The notes below the pieces were generated by a model, which saw nothing but the letters and a program-made list of their open reading frames with translations, ran no database searches and had not been told where the DNA came from. The position numbers and the translations under genes are program-made. A stretch of 64,000 nt of DNA from Cocos nucifera (lineage: Eukaryota > Streptophyta > Magnoliopsida > Arecales > Arecaceae): contig QRFJ01000493.1 of the NCBI GenBank assembly GCA_006176705.1, positions 496,001 through 560,000 of the forward strand. The letters are read 5' to 3'. Shown piece after piece: positions 45,776 through 58,500 of the stretch (the first letter of the stretch is position 1; each line of letters starts with the position of its first letter).

Positions 45776-47000
45776 ATTTTTCAAGAAAGATGGCATGTCG
45801 ACTCACAATCACATTGTGGTCTTCTGGAATGTAGAAATAGTATCCTAATGACTCTTTAGGATATCCTATGAATCGAGCTCTAAAGGACCTAAACTCTAAC
45901 TTGTCCGCTTGTTGTCTTTTGACATGAGCCGGACAACCCCAAATTCTGAGATGACTCAGACTTGGTTTCTTACCGTGCCATATCTCATACGGTGTGGTAG
46001 GAACGGTTTTAGAGGGAACCCTATTCAGTAGATAAATTGAAGTTAACAATGAAGTGTCCCCAAAGAAAATCAGGGAGGTCTGTGAAGCTCATCATGGATC
46101 GAACCATATCCAATAGAGTCCGATTTCTCCATTCTGAAACCCCGTTGAGTTGAGGTGTTCCTGGTGGAGTCCATTGAGAGACTATGCCATTTTCCTTAAG
46201 ATAGTCTAGGAATTCCGGCTAAGGTATTCACCTCCTCGATCTGATCGAAGAACCTTAATGGGTTTTTCAGTTTGTTTTTCTACTTCATGTCTGAATTCTT
46301 TGAACTTTTCAAAAGCTTCAGACTTGTGTCTCATAAGATACACATACCCATACCTAGACAGATCATCGGTAAAGGTAATGAAGTAGACAAAATTGCCTCT
46401 AGCCGGCACATCAAATGGGCCGCACACATCAGTATGTACTAGGGCAAGGAGATCTGTGGCCCTCTCCCCATGTCCAACAAAAGGGAGTTTAGTCATTTTG
46501 CCTTGAAGACAAGATTCACAAGTTGGATATGACTCGAAAGTCAATGGACTCAATAGCCCATTTTTCTCCAATTTGTTAATCCTATCTTCTGCTATATGAC
46601 CTAATCTCAGGTGCCATAGATATCTATCGTTTGGACTATCCCTAGGTCGTTTGGCATTCACGTTTTGCTCGATAGTTAAGAATAGGTACATCAATATGTA
46701 ACTGATAAAGACCATTAATAAGGAAACCATTTGCAATTTTATTTCTTTCATAAAGAATGTTACAATGGTCCTTAAAGAAGGTAATCACATAGCCTTCTAG
46801 TGCTAAGCATGAAACAGAAATCAAATTCCTGCTAGCTGCAGGCACATAATAACAGTCTTTTAAAACTAAGTCTAAACCAGATGGTAATCGAAGAGGGTAT
46901 GTTTCCCACGGCTACTGCAGCAACTCTTGCTCCATTTTTGACGATGCGTAGGATCATGTCTCCATCCCTCAGCCTCCTGCTATCCTCAAGACCCTGCATA
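45776..47000 (-). pseudogene. B integrase, broken
   Basis: In minus sense: pre-integrase motif HLRLGHIAEDRINKLEK (near 46600), core Asp in VHTDVCGPFDV (near 46435), second Asp in FTDDLSRYGYVYLM, then LRSDRGGEYLS. A one-base deletion at about 46215, shared with C, throws the frame into a stop. The segment 46049-45774 carries LLNRVPSKTVPTTPYEIWHG and ends with a TAG after FLEK that E and C also have. Confidence 0.9.
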
Positions 47001-47933
47001 GAAGTGCACAGATGAGCACTAGAACCAGAGTCAAGCACCCAACTGGATGCAGAAGAAACCGTAAGGTTAGACTCAATAACGAGCATACCTCCAGAAGGAC
47101 CTTCCTTCTTGTTCTTCAGGGTGGCCAGGTAAGTAGGGCAGTTCCGCTTCCAATGGCCGTCGCTGTTGCAATGGAAACACTTTCCTTTGCCAGCGGCCTT
47201 CTTCTTCGGCTCTGCCTTTTTCTTCTTTGATCCTTCCACCTTTCTGCTTTTTCACAGACTTCTTTTTCTTTCCAATAAGACTTTCTTTTGGAAGAAGTCC
47301 GTTCCATAGCAAGAACTGAGCCTTTAGAACCTTTCATAGAAAGCTCAGCGGTAACCAGCATATTCATTAAGTTCGGCCAAGGAATTTTGAAGTTTATGCA
47401 TGTGGTAATTCATGATGAATTGCCCATATGCATCAGTCAAGGATTGCAGAATTAATATCATTCTGCAGATCCAAGTCCAACTTCACACCGAGCTTCTCAA
47501 GCTCTTCCAATGTCCTTGATCATTCATCAGACAAGTGATCTTGGACTGACTGCCCATCACGCATCTTAGCCTTGAAAAGTCATTTAGTGACTTGATACTT
47601 GGCTGCGCGACTCTGTTCACCAAACATCTCCTGTAGGTGAGCCAACATTTGGCGAGCAGTCCCGATATCTTCATGTTGGCGCTGAAGCTCATCAGACATC
47701 GAGCCCAACATGTAGTATCTGGCCTTATTATCTTCGTCATCCATTTTTCCAGAGATGCTCTCTGTTCAGCGGATGGACGAGCTGGTAAGGTGGGAGGGTC
47801 CTGGTCCAATACATGAGTTAACTTCTTGGGAACCCAAAATAATTTTGAAGTTCCTGAGCCAATCCTTTATAATTGGGTCCAGTCAGTCTATGGTGTGTCC
47901 AGGATTACGTGCTAGTGGGTTGGATGCAGACAT
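47001..47933 (-). pseudogene. B gag, zinc knuckle and protease, broken
   Basis: Gag starts at ATG 47933 (MSASNPLA, shared with E and C). The core is split by frameshifts (near 47830, 47740 and 47480) and by a TGA after QVTK near 47585, which C shares. The zinc knuckle CFHCNSDGHWKRNC is intact at 47138-47179. The protease active site Asp-Ser-Gly is at 47024-47032, in WVLDSGSSAHLC. The frame breaks again near 46935. Relative to C there are several extra single bases in this stretch. Confidence 0.88.
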
Positions 47934-49837
47934 TTTTCCTGTAGAGAGTCAAAGTTTCTAGTTAGATATTGTAATTAAGACTTGACCAATTTATTTAAAG
48001 GGATTTTATTTTTAAATAAATTAGCTTCCCACTATTTTCTTCGGATCCCTACACTTCCTTTGTAGAGATGCAAAAATCTCCATGATTAATGATTTCTAGT
48101 GGGTGGTGCGGTCCTCACCAACTGACTCATCACCTCACCTAACAGTTATTGGTGATGGGTTAGCCAATGAGTGAACAACTCTTGTTCAATGATTCTCTAA
48201 TCATGGTGCACCCAAACTTGGTCTCTAATTCATGAATCTCACCATGTATCCGGAATATTGATCCACTCCTTAGTTAAGTCAGACCCACCATTTGCATAGA
48301 TTGGATTCCTAATTGGAGTCTCTCACCGTATCCAAAATATTGAGCCCAACTCATCCTCCAGCCCATAGCATCCAATGCCTAATAGACATGGTTGCATCTT
48401 TTCGGTGCAACTGAGCCACTGTAATCCAGTCGAGAACAATCAACCCCGGGAAGGGCCCGCACATCTACAATGGTGGAAGACCTTAGACTTAATCTTTTCT
48501 TAGGGAGATTTGATTTCAGGTCTCATTAAACTAGACTTGCTCATAGTCATAACCAATTATGACTAACCTAGTGGCATGGGTTAGCTCGGATTATTGACCA
48601 CCTCAGATCAGAACTGTGTCAACAAGATATGGCCAGGTAAGTGAGACCGGTGGAAGGGAATATGCCATTAACTCGACAAGAATGCATTCGAGGTCGAGTA
48701 GCTTCCAATTAAAAATCAGTCGGTCGTATCTGCCAAACTTACCTTAGACACCAAATTGTTGAGTCAGAACCAATTGGGTTAGCCTACAATCCAGACTCTA
48801 ACCTCTGAGCCTAATTAGGTCTTAGCTTGATCGATGACTCGTGACTCGATCTTGACCCAGACTTAATCCTATTAGGCTGGTCAATTTAAGCATTGTTGAT
48901 CCCATCTAACCAACTCTTGATTCGGTTTGATCAACCGCTTAGACCTAATTGAGCTACCCAAGCCCGAACCCAGTATTATGAATATGTCTTAGATCTAAAA
49001 TTCTCAATTTTAGACCTAATTAATATTTCCATAAACTTAATTCTTAATTAAGTTAGGGTTCATAAACAAAATATGCACAATAAATCCTAGGGTTTCAGGA
49101 TCTAGGGTTTTGCAGAAAGTAAGTTTTGGGTTTCTGATTAAGGACGAACACGCAGCACCCCTACACATCATAAGAACACCCCATCGAATGGGAAGAGAGG
49201 GCCTTTAAACCCTTCTTTCGTTCTTATGACCGGACGGCCAAGAGGAACGCCTTAATCAGAAATACAACTAATCTACAAAACTAATTAGATCTATATCATA
49301 TATCTCATATACAAAATTAGATCTAATCAAAATGGCATATTTTGCATACATCTCATGTATCAAATCATGCATATTTTTCAGATCTAAATTATCTCATAAT
49401 AATCTAAAAAATTAGATTTAAATTGATCTAATCAAAATAAAATTCTAATCTAGACCAATTATGTAGAACTATTCTACAACTAGTCTAAGACATGCATCTA
49501 TCATATCTCATATGATATTTAAAATTAAATTTAATTTTTATTTTGCTATTTTTAGATCTTATTATAATATTTATAATATCAAAAAATAGTAAATAAATAA
49601 GATCTAAAAATATGATTTAATCAAATTAAAAATTATGACATGCAAAGACTATTCTATAGAACTAATTCTATTCCTAGAACTAGTCATGCATATCTTCATA
49701 TTCTTAGATCTAGATTAATTAATTTTAATTTTTAATTTTTTTAATTTTAGATCTGATCACATCTCATGTGACATCTAAAATTATTTTCTAATTAAAATAA
49801 AATTAAAATTAGATCTAAATAAATTTTTAGAACCATG
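47934..49837 (-). mobile_element. B leader, untranslated
   Basis: A 1.9-kb 5' leader between PBS and gag, collinear with C (59504-61362). No ORF of note on either strand. It contains the conserved stem at 49168-49229. Compared with C it has many one-base insertions. Confidence 0.8.
49168..49229 (-). promoter_or_regulatory. Leader RNA stem of element B
   Basis: TCATAAGAAC (49168-49177) pairs with GTTCTTATGA (49220-49229), a 10-bp stem with a 42-nt loop. The loop contains CCCAT-CGA-ATGGG, itself a hairpin, and GGGCCTTTAAACCC. It lies about 610 nt from the PBS, as in C and E. Confidence 0.65.
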
Positions 49838-49849
49838 GCTCTGATACCA
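49838..49849 (-). other. Primer binding site of B
   Basis: GCTCTGATACCA on plus, TGGTATCAGAGC in element sense, two bases from the LTR at 49852. Confidence 0.95.
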
Positions 49850-49851
49850 GT

Positions 49852-52169
49852 TGAAGGAAAATCCTGATTTTTTGGATCCAGGTTCGTTCAGATCTGATTC
49901 AGATCAAGAGATATATTTTCAAAAATTTTTTTTCTTAGATCCTAATCAGATTTAATATTTTTTAGATCTAATTTTATTATTTAATAAATAAAAAAATTAA
50001 ATTAAATTAATTTTGAATTTAATTTACCTTGATTTGGGTAATCCTGAATTACCCGTTGATGATCCTGATTGCAGCGGAAGGTTCTGGATCTAGCCACGCA
50101 AGCGCCTGGCCTCTACCGGTATCCACTTGGGCTGGATCTGGAGATCCTCTTCTTCTCTATCATTTCTCCAAAAATTAGATCTGGATCTGATTCTGGAGGA
50201 TCTTCAAAACTTCTTTTGAAGATCAGCAGTCGTCCTTTGCAGCAGCGCAGCCTTCTTGCTTTTTCGATCGCCTTTTCTTGATCTGAATCGCACCAACCTG
50301 AAGCCCAAAACTTTTTGGACGTGGAGAGGAGAGAGGGAGAAGATGGTTTGGCATGGAGGAAGGGAGAGAGGCAGCCTTGGGGCATGGCTAAGAGAAGGAG
50401 ATCTTAGAAGTTGGGCGCAGGGTCTTATTTATAGACTCTACTGCGCCATCCAACTCCTCTTCATCCCAACCAATCACAACCTGCTTTGTGAAATCAGATC
50501 TAAATCTGATTGGTGGGATAGACATCCCTGGATTCCAATCCTTAGATGAGAGATCCACAGGTTCATTCTTAGATGGCATCTAAGACTGGTCAAAGTAGAT
50601 ACCCAAGGGCCACCTAAGTGGAAATCCAAGAAGGCAACCTGGAGTCCCATCCGTATGGGACTCCTAGGCATCCCTATCCTTGGGCACACGCCATCCTTGG
50701 CGTGCGCCCCCTTCTTTGCCAGGTTCTAGAGAGGGGACAAGCCCCCACCAGCTCTCCAATAAGGTGCATGACACATGTGGTCAAAATGTCAAAGGGTCAA
50801 AGGTCAACGTTTGACCAAAGTCAAAATAAGAATTAGCAGGTGACCAAAAATGGCAGGTGTTGTCTCAAATTTATCTCATAAATAAGACAACCTTTTCTAA
50901 CTTGGACAAGCTCCAGTCAGACCAGGTATGAAGGCCTCTGATTGAGCACAAACTCCTTTGGCTCAGTCAGGACAACTTATTTATGATAGTAAAAGAAGAA
51001 CGTTAGGTTCAATCGAGTGCTAGCACGATTTTCTTGAACCTAATTGAATCTCATTCAAGATCAATTGAACTGGGATTCAGTTCAATTGATGATCACCAGA
51101 TTCAAACCCTTGTTTGTGTGACCCAGTTAGGTTCAGTTCTATATGGTAATGGGATATGTCATGATCTCTATCATCGACATCATCGAAACTCCTTTCGATG
51201 GATCAGAACTCTTCTGATTCGAACAAGCTAGAATGATCGATCATCTAAATCATTCTAATTGCTCCCAAAATCCACCAGTGACACCTAGCAGTATATGGTG
51301 GCAACCCATCAAGAGCTGAAAATGCGAACCTCTTGGTGCAGCTACCTGTGTGATTAAGTTCTTCTATCTTGAGCCCCGATCAGATTAGGGTTAAGGTGAA
51401 CTCGTCAAACCCTAAGTTTCTATCATATGATTGTAATCATTCGATTCAAGTCCGATGTGAAAATCTTAAATAGAAACTCTTTCTATTATTTCACACTCTG
51501 CCATGGCCATGGGCTTCTGGACTTGATTCTCATGATCATCATAGGGCTGCTCCTCTACCACCGAGGTAGATAGATTCCATCTTGATGCAATCCAGTTCCT
51601 ACAATGAACATGCTATAGCCAACATACACCTCAGGGTTCCGATATGGCTAGGAGACCGAGTAATGGTGTAGTCAAACTATAACACCCTCAAGGTGAACTG
51701 CCGATGCACCTCAGGTCAAAGAACCAGACACACCTACTGCAGCATCGAGTCAGTCATTGACGAGAAGGTAGACTTTCCTAATGACTACTCGAGGTGGTCA
51801 CGCTCAGTGCCCTCGTTCTCTAACGAGTACCTATACTCTCGCTCCGGTGTCTCCACACCATAGACTTAAGACTCATCTACTATAAAGAAGCGATTGTAAC
51901 CTTCTGGATCAATCACCATCCTCATGATGATCCTACGGTCAGGAGCATTTTATGAGTTAATAATTAAAAATTCATGTCTAAAATTTTCAACTGTTGAAAA
52001 TATGAATTATCATTACCATTAACTCAAGGGATGTATCACAGACACTAAATACACTTATGTGATAGAAAATAATTCATTTTATTATTTATAGTCAAAATTA
52101 TAATTTTGCCCTTAGAAGTGTATTACAAGTGTCAGCCAATTCTGACTTTTAGGGCACACATATCTAACA
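49852..52169 (-). repeat. 5' LTR of B
   Basis: 2318 bp, TGAAGG...CTAACA in plus order. The TATA box (TATAAATA in element sense) is at 50426-50433. It is close to the C LTRs apart from numerous single-base insertions. ORFs 50069-50281, 50113-50385 and similar are LTR frames without products. Confidence 0.9.
50426..50433 (-). promoter_or_regulatory. TATA box of the B 5' LTR
   Basis: TATTTATA on plus, TATAAATA in element sense, about 1.74 kb from the LTR start; the same site is present in C. Confidence 0.65.
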
Positions 52170-52174
52170 CTGTC

Positions 52175-53252
52175 GTTAGGCATACTTCCATCAGAATGTT
52201 GCTGAGTATTATGGTAGCTTAGGAGTTTGAGCTGAAGCAAATGGATGTCAAGATGGCATTCCTCCATAGGCATTTGGAGGAGAGCATTTATATGGAACAG
52301 CCACTAGGGTTCCAAGAGTCAAGAGCAGAAGAAAAGGTCTATTTGCTATAAAAATCATTGTACGAGCTGAAGCAATTGCCAAGACAATGGTACAAGTGAT
52401 TTGACTCATATGTGAAGAGCATTGGACTTTTTAGGTGCGAGTATGACTCTTGTATGTATGTTAAATCTTTGGAGGATGAGTCTATGGTGTTTCTACTTTT
52501 GTATGTGGATGACATGCTTATAGCATGCAAGAGTAGATAGGTTATGCAGGAACTAAAGGTAGCCTTGTCTTGAAAGTTTGAGATGAAGGATTTGGAGCCT
52601 GCAAGGAAGATTTTAGGTATGAAAATCTTCAGAGATCGAGCCAAGAGGATGCTACATTTATCTCAAAGAGGCAACATCAAAAAGATCTTGGAGAGGTTTG
52701 GGATGAAGGAAGCAAAATCGGTGGAGCTACCACTTGCCGGACACTTCAGACTCTCAAAAATGATGTCACCACAGACTGAGGTGGAGGCTCAGGAGATGGA
52801 GAGAACACCATATGCCTCTAGTGTAGAAAGCTTAATATATGCCATGGGGTATTGTAGACCAGATATCACCCATGCGGTGAGCCAGGTTAGTAGGTTCATG
52901 GCACAGCCTGGTAAGGAGCACTGGCGAGCACTAAAGTAGATCTTCAGATACTTAGTGAGTACTGTTGGAGTTGGCATTTGCTATGGATAGTAAGATGGAG
53001 CTGAGGAACTCTCCGACGTGTCCAAGGATGCTTGGGGGCAAATAAATGGATTTATGGATGCAGATTTTAGTGGAAACATGGATACTCGATGGTCAACAAC
53101 AAGCTTTTTATTTAGCCTATTTAGAATCCAATCTCAAGGAGATCATGCTTGCAACCCATCATTGCCTTATCTACAACTAAAGTGGAATACATAGGAGTTA
53201 CGGAGGCAACAAAGGAGCCTTTATGGTTGAAAAGATTGGTGTTGGAGATGGA
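52175..53252 (+). pseudogene. A reverse transcriptase and RNase H, between B and C
   Basis: Continues A pol after the B target site. RT: RHTSIRMLLSI (52178 on), MDVKMAFLH, LKQLPRQWYK, catalytic YVDD at 52502-52513, and the long open stretch 52583-52939 (LSQRGNIKKILERFGMKEAK, PDITHAVSQVSRFMAQPGKE). RNase H starts near 53000 and loses its frame near 53120. Stops at 52220, 52350, 52400, 52538 and 52937 fall mainly at expected Gln, Trp or Arg. It ends at the TCTTA target site of C (53253-53257) and resumes at 63667. Confidence 0.88.
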
Positions 53253-53257
53253 TCTTA

Positions 53258-55537
53258 TGAAGGTTAAATCCTGATTTTCCAGACCAGGTTCGTTAAGATC
53301 TGATCGGATCAAGAGATATATTTCAAAAAAAATTTTCTTTGATCCAAATCAGATCTAAGATATTTTAGATCTGATCTTTATTATTCTAATAATAAAAATA
53401 AAATCTAGATAAATTAAATTTAATTTAATTTACCTTGACTTAAGGTAATCCTATTACCCGTTGATGATCCTATAAGCAACGAAAGGTTCTGGATCTAGCC
53501 ACGTAAGTGCCTAGCCTCTACCGGTATCCACTCAGGCTGGATTTGAAGATCCTCTTTTTCTCTATCACGTCTCCAAAAATTAGATCTGAATCTAATTTGG
53601 AGGATCTTCAAAACACCTTTCGAAGATCAGCAGTTGTCCTTTGCAGCAGCGCAGCCTTCTAGCTTTCTGTCGCCTTTCTCTCATCTGGATTGCACCAACC
53701 TTGGATCCAAAACTCCTTTTGGGCATGGAGAGGAGAGGGAGAGAAGATGGACTTGGCATGGAGGAGGAGAGAGAGGCAGCCTTGGGGCATGGGAAATTTT
53801 CAATGCTCTTTGAGTTGGGCGCAGGGTCTTATTTATAGACTATGCTGTGATCCAACTCCTCTTCTTCCCAACCAATCACAACCCTTTGTGAAATCAGATC
53901 TAAATCTGATTGGTGGGAATAGAGTCCCCTGGATTCCTCCTTAGAGGGTGCCTAAGACCAGTCAAAGTTGGTTCTTAGGAGAACTCTAATTGGAATCCAA
54001 AAAGGAGATGGAGTCCCTGTCCAACAAGGGACTCCTAGGCGCCTCCAACTTGGGCACACGCCAAGGGTGGCGTGCGCCCTCCTCCTTGCCAGGTTCTGGC
54101 AGGGGGACAGGCCCCCACCAGCTCTCCAATAGGTGCATGACATGTGGTCAAAAGTCAAAGTGTCAATGGTCAACATTTGACCAGTCAAAGGTAGACTTTT
54201 GACCAAAGTCAAAGAACAAGAAATGGCAGGTGACCAAAAATGGCAGGTAATGTCTTACAAAATAAGACAACCTTTTCTGACTTGGACAACCTCCAGTCAG
54301 ACCATAGTGAAGGCCTCTGATTGAGCACAAACTCCTTTGGCTCAGTCAGGACAACTTATTTATGATAGTAAAAGAAGAACGTTAGGTTCAATCGAGTGCT
54401 AGCACGATTTTCTTGAACCTAATTGAATCTCATTCAGATCAATTGAACTGGATCAGTTCAATTGATGATCACCAGATTCAAACCCTTGTTTGTGTGACCC
54501 AGTTAGGTTCAGTTCTGTATGGTAATGGGATATGTCATGATCTCTATCATCGACATCATCGAAACTCCTTTCGATGGATCAGAACTCTTCTGATTCGAAC
54601 AGCTAGAATGATCGATCATCTAAATCATTCTAATTGCTCCCAAAATCCACCAGTGACACCTAGCAGTATATGGTGGCAACCCATCAGAGCTGAATGCGAA
54701 CCTCTTGGTGCAGCTACCTGTGTGATTAAGTTCTTCTATCTTGAGCCCCGATCAGATTAGGGTTAAGGTGAACTCGTCAAACCCTAGTCTCTGTCATATG
54801 ATGTAATCATTCGATTCAAGTCCAATGTGAAAATCTAAATAGAAACTCTTTCTATTATTTCACTCTGCCATGGCCATGGGCTTCTGGACTTGATTCTCAT
54901 GATCATCATAGGGCTGCTCCTCTACCACCGAGGTAGATAGATTCCATCTTGATGCAATCCAGTTCCTACAATGAACATGCTATAGCCAACATACACCTCA
55001 GGGTTCCATATGGCTAGGAGACCGAGTAATGGTGTAGTCAAACTATAACACCCTCAAGGTGAACTGCCGATGCACCTCAGGTCAAAGAACCAGACACACT
55101 ACTGCAGCATCGAGTCAGTCATTGACGAGAAGGTAGACTTCCTAATGACTACTCGAGGTGGTCACGCTCAGTGCCCTCGTTCTCTAACGAGTACCTGTAC
55201 TCTCGCTCCGGTGTCTCCACACCGTAGACTCAAGACTCATCTACTAAAGAGAAGCGATTGTACACCAACCTTCCGGATCAATCACCATCCTCGTGATGAT
55301 CCTATGGTCGGGAGCATTTTATGAGTTAATAATGATTATTCATGTCTTAAATTTTCAACTCTTGAAAATATGAATTATCATTACCATTAACTCAAAGGAT
55401 GTATCACAGACACTAAATACACATATGTGATAGAAAATAACCCATTTTATTGATTATAGTCAAAATTATAATTTTGCCCCTAGAAGTGTATTACAAGTGT
55501 CAGCCAATTCTGGCTTCTAGGGCACATATATCTAACA
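53258..55537 (-). repeat. 3' LTR of C
   Basis: 2280 bp, TGAAGG...CTAACA in plus order. Differences from the 5' LTR are concentrated in 53258-53760 and are mainly C/T and G/A changes. Confidence 0.93.
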
Positions 55538-55549
55538 ATCTCCCACTTG
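55538..55549 (-). other. Polypurine tract of C
   Basis: ATCTCCCACTTG on plus is CAAGTGGGAGAT in element sense, directly before the LTR start TGTTAGATA. It primes plus-strand DNA. Confidence 0.85.
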
Positions 55550-55551
55550 TC

Positions 55552-57353
55552 CTAAAGCCAATTGGCTACAAGTCTAAGTCCCATCTTCTCAAGGTGGGCT
55601 TCGATCTTCTGCTGGCCCAACGGCTTTGTAAGTGGGTCTGCCACATTATCTGTGGAGTTGACTCTCTTGACCTCGACGTAACCCTTCTCGAGGTAATCGC
55701 GGATGAGGTGGTATCGCCGCTCAATGTGCTTGGATTTTTGGTGAGACCTCGGCTCCTTAGCAAGGGCTATGGCGCCATTGTTGTCGCAGTATAGAGGAAT
55801 GGCATCTGATGGCATTACTCCAATTTCTGCAGCAAACTTCTTGTACCAGAATGCTTCCTTCGCAGCCTCTGATGCAGCGATATATTCTGCTTCCATGGTG
55901 GAATCTGCTATCATGGTTTGCTTGGAACTCTTCCAGCTGACAGCACCACCATTGCACACAAACAGACTCCCAGATGTCGACTTTCGATCATCTATATCGG
56001 ACATGAAATCCGAGTCTGTGTATCCCTGGACTTGGAGTTCTCCGTTACCAAAGACAACATCATATCCTTAGTTCTTCTCAAGTACTTAAGGATACATTTC
56101 ACAGAAGTCCAGTGTTCTTCACCTGGATTTGACTGATATCTGCTTGTGACACTCACAGCATGGGCTATATCAGGTCGTGTACATAGCATGGCATACATGA
56201 GGCTCCCTATTGCAGAAGCATAAGGGATCTTGCTCATGCGTTCTATTTCCTCAGGTGTGCTAGGGCACATCTTCTTGGAAAGATGAATACCATGTCTGAA
56301 GGGTATTAATCCCCTCTTAGAGTTTTCCATACTAAACCTCTTTAGTACTTTCCTCTATGTACATCTTCTGTGAAAGTCCTAGCATCCTATTCGGTCTATC
56401 CCTATAGACCTTAATTCCTAGAATAAAGGATGCTTCACCTAGGTCTTTCATGGAGAATTCCTTGGACAACCATAATTTTGACTGTTGTCAACATGGGAAT
56501 ATCATTCCCAATAAGGAGGATGTCATCCACGTACAATACGAGGAAGACAACAGCGCTCCCACTGACCTTTTTGAAAGACACATGGTTCCTCTTCATTTTT
56601 GATGAAACCAAACTTTTTGATCACATCATTGAAACGAGTGTTCCAGCTCCGAGATGCTTGCTTAAGTCCATATATGGACCTTTGCAGCTTGCAAACCTTG
56701 TGATCAGTATCACTGGATGTGAAACCTAGCGGCTGTTCCATATAGATATCTTCCTCAAGATATCCATTTAAGAATGCCGTTTTCACGTCCATTTGCCATA
56801 TTTCATAATCGAAATAGGCTGCAACGGCAAGCAATGTGCGGATGGATTTTAGCATAGCCACTGGGGAAAAGGTATCCTGATAGTCAATGCCTTCGCGTTG
56901 ACTATAACCTTTTGCCACTAGTCTAGCCTTGAATGTCTCCACATTCCCATCTGCACCAATCTTTCTCTTGAAGATCCATTTACACCCAATAGGTACTATA
57001 CCTTCTGGTGGATCTACCAAGGTCCAGACTTGGTTTGAGTGCATCGAGTCAATTTCTGACTGCATTGCCTCTAGCCATTTCTCGGAGTCGATATCTGATA
57101 TCGCCTCGTTGTAGGTTTTGGGATCATCACCATGAGCACCATTACCTACGAGGAACATTTTCTCTACTTCCTCTGAAATAATACCTAAGTATCTTTCAGG
57201 GGGACGGAAAACTCTTTCCGATCTACGAGGTGGAGGAGGTAGTGTTCTTATTGGCTCAACCTGATTTGGTTCCAATTGGTCCTTAGCTCGTTGTACTTGT
57301 GAGACTTTCTCATCAAGCTTAATCTGCTTTCCAATGCCGCTATCTTGAATAAA
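55552..57353 (-). pseudogene. C reverse transcriptase and RNase H, nearly intact
   Basis: RNase H is complete at 55552-56004 (KSTSGSLFVCNGGAVSWKSS, AEYIAASEAAKEAFWYKKFA, LYCDNNGAIALAKEP, HIERRYHLIRDYLEKG, DPLTKPL), ending Asn-Trp-Leu-stop. The preceding RT segments are 55992-56330 and 56523-57275, with QMDVKTAFLNGYLEEDIYME, YGLKQASRSW and YVDD at 56522-56533. Frame changes are visible near 56010, 56350, 56475 and 56575; the last is a one-base insertion in a T run. Otherwise the 250-codon stretch 56523-57275 is open and free of stops. Confidence 0.92.
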
Positions 57354-58500
57354 CTATTTTTCAAGAAAGATGGCATGTCGACTCACAATCACATTGTGGT
57401 CTTCTGGAATGTAGAAATAGTATCCTAATGACTCTTTAGGATATCCTATGAATCGAGCTCTAAAGGACCTAAACTCTAACTTGTCCGCTTGTTGTCTTTT
57501 GACATGAGCCGGACAACCCCAAATTCTGAGATGACTCAGACTTGGTTTCTTACCGTGCCATATCTCATACGGTGTGGTAGGAACGGTTTTAGAGGGAACC
57601 CTATTCAGTAGATAAATTGAAGTTAACAATGAATGTCCCCAAAGAAAATCAGGGAGGTCTGTGAAGCTCATCATGGATCGAACCATATCCAATAGAGTCC
57701 GATTTCTCCATTCTGAAACCCCGTTGAGTTGAGGTGTTCCTGGTGGAGTCCATTGAGAGACTATGCCATTTTTCCTTGAGATAGTCTAGGAATTCCGGCT
57801 AAGGTATTCACCTCCTCGATCTGATCGAAGAACCTTAATGGGTTTTTCCAGTTTTATTTTTCTACTTCATGTCTGAATTCTTTGAACTTTTCAAAAGCTT
57901 CAGACTTGTGTCTCATAAGATACACATACCCATACCTAGACAGATCATCGGTAAAGGTAATGAAGTAGACAAAATTGCCTCTAGCCGGCACATCAAATGG
58001 GCCGCACACATCAGTATGTACTAGGGCAAGGAGATCTGTGGCCCTCTCCCCATGTCCAACAAAAGGGAGTTTAGTCATTTTGCCTTGAAGACAAGATTCA
58101 CAAGTTGGATATGACTCGAAAGTCAATGGACTCAATAGCCCATTTTTCTCCAATTTGTTGATCCTATCTTCTGCTATATGACCTAATCTCAGGTGCCATA
58201 GATATCTATCGTTTGGACTATCCCTAGGTCGTTTGGCATTCACGTTTTGCTCGATAGTTAGAACAGGTACATCAATATGTAGCTGATAAAGACCATTAAT
58301 AAGGAAACCATTTGCAATTTTATTTCTTTCATAAAGAATGTTACAATGGTCCTTAAAGAAGGTAATCACATAGCCTTCTTAGTGCTAAGCATGAAACAGA
58401 AATCAAATTCCTGCTAGCTGCAGGCACATAATAACAGTCTTTCAAAACTAAGTCTAAACCAGATGGTAATCGAAGAGGGTATGTTCCCACGGCTACTGCA
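57354..58500 (-). pseudogene. C integrase, nearly intact
   Basis: Minus sense: open stretch 58369-57854 holds HLRLGHIAEDRINKLEK, the zinc Cys pair in CESCLQG, VHTDVCGPFDV and FTDDLSRYGYVYLM. A one-base deletion near 57795 (shared with B) follows the GGEYLS motif, and one extra base near 57775 partly restores the frame. NGVSEWRNRT-type sequence with the catalytic Glu follows (about 57715), then 57692-57354 ending in FLEK and TAG. Integrase would insert the cDNA. Confidence 0.9.

Larger units (their letters stand above)
39775..52169 (-). mobile_element. Element B: Angela-like Ty1/copia retrotransposon with assembly gap and inner insertion
   Basis: LTR ends TGAAGG (39775) and CTAACA (52169) are flanked by perfect TSD CTGTC (39770-39774 and 52170-52174), inside the RT of A. 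In minus sense: 5' LTR 52169-49852, PBS 49849-49838, leader, gag from 47933, pol to about 44035, then LTR J, the gap and a partial 3' LTR. The interior is nearly identical by eye to C, but the two LTRs of B differ far more from each other. The 3' LTR end, PPT and last RNase H codons are lost in the gap/J region. Confidence 0.88.
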
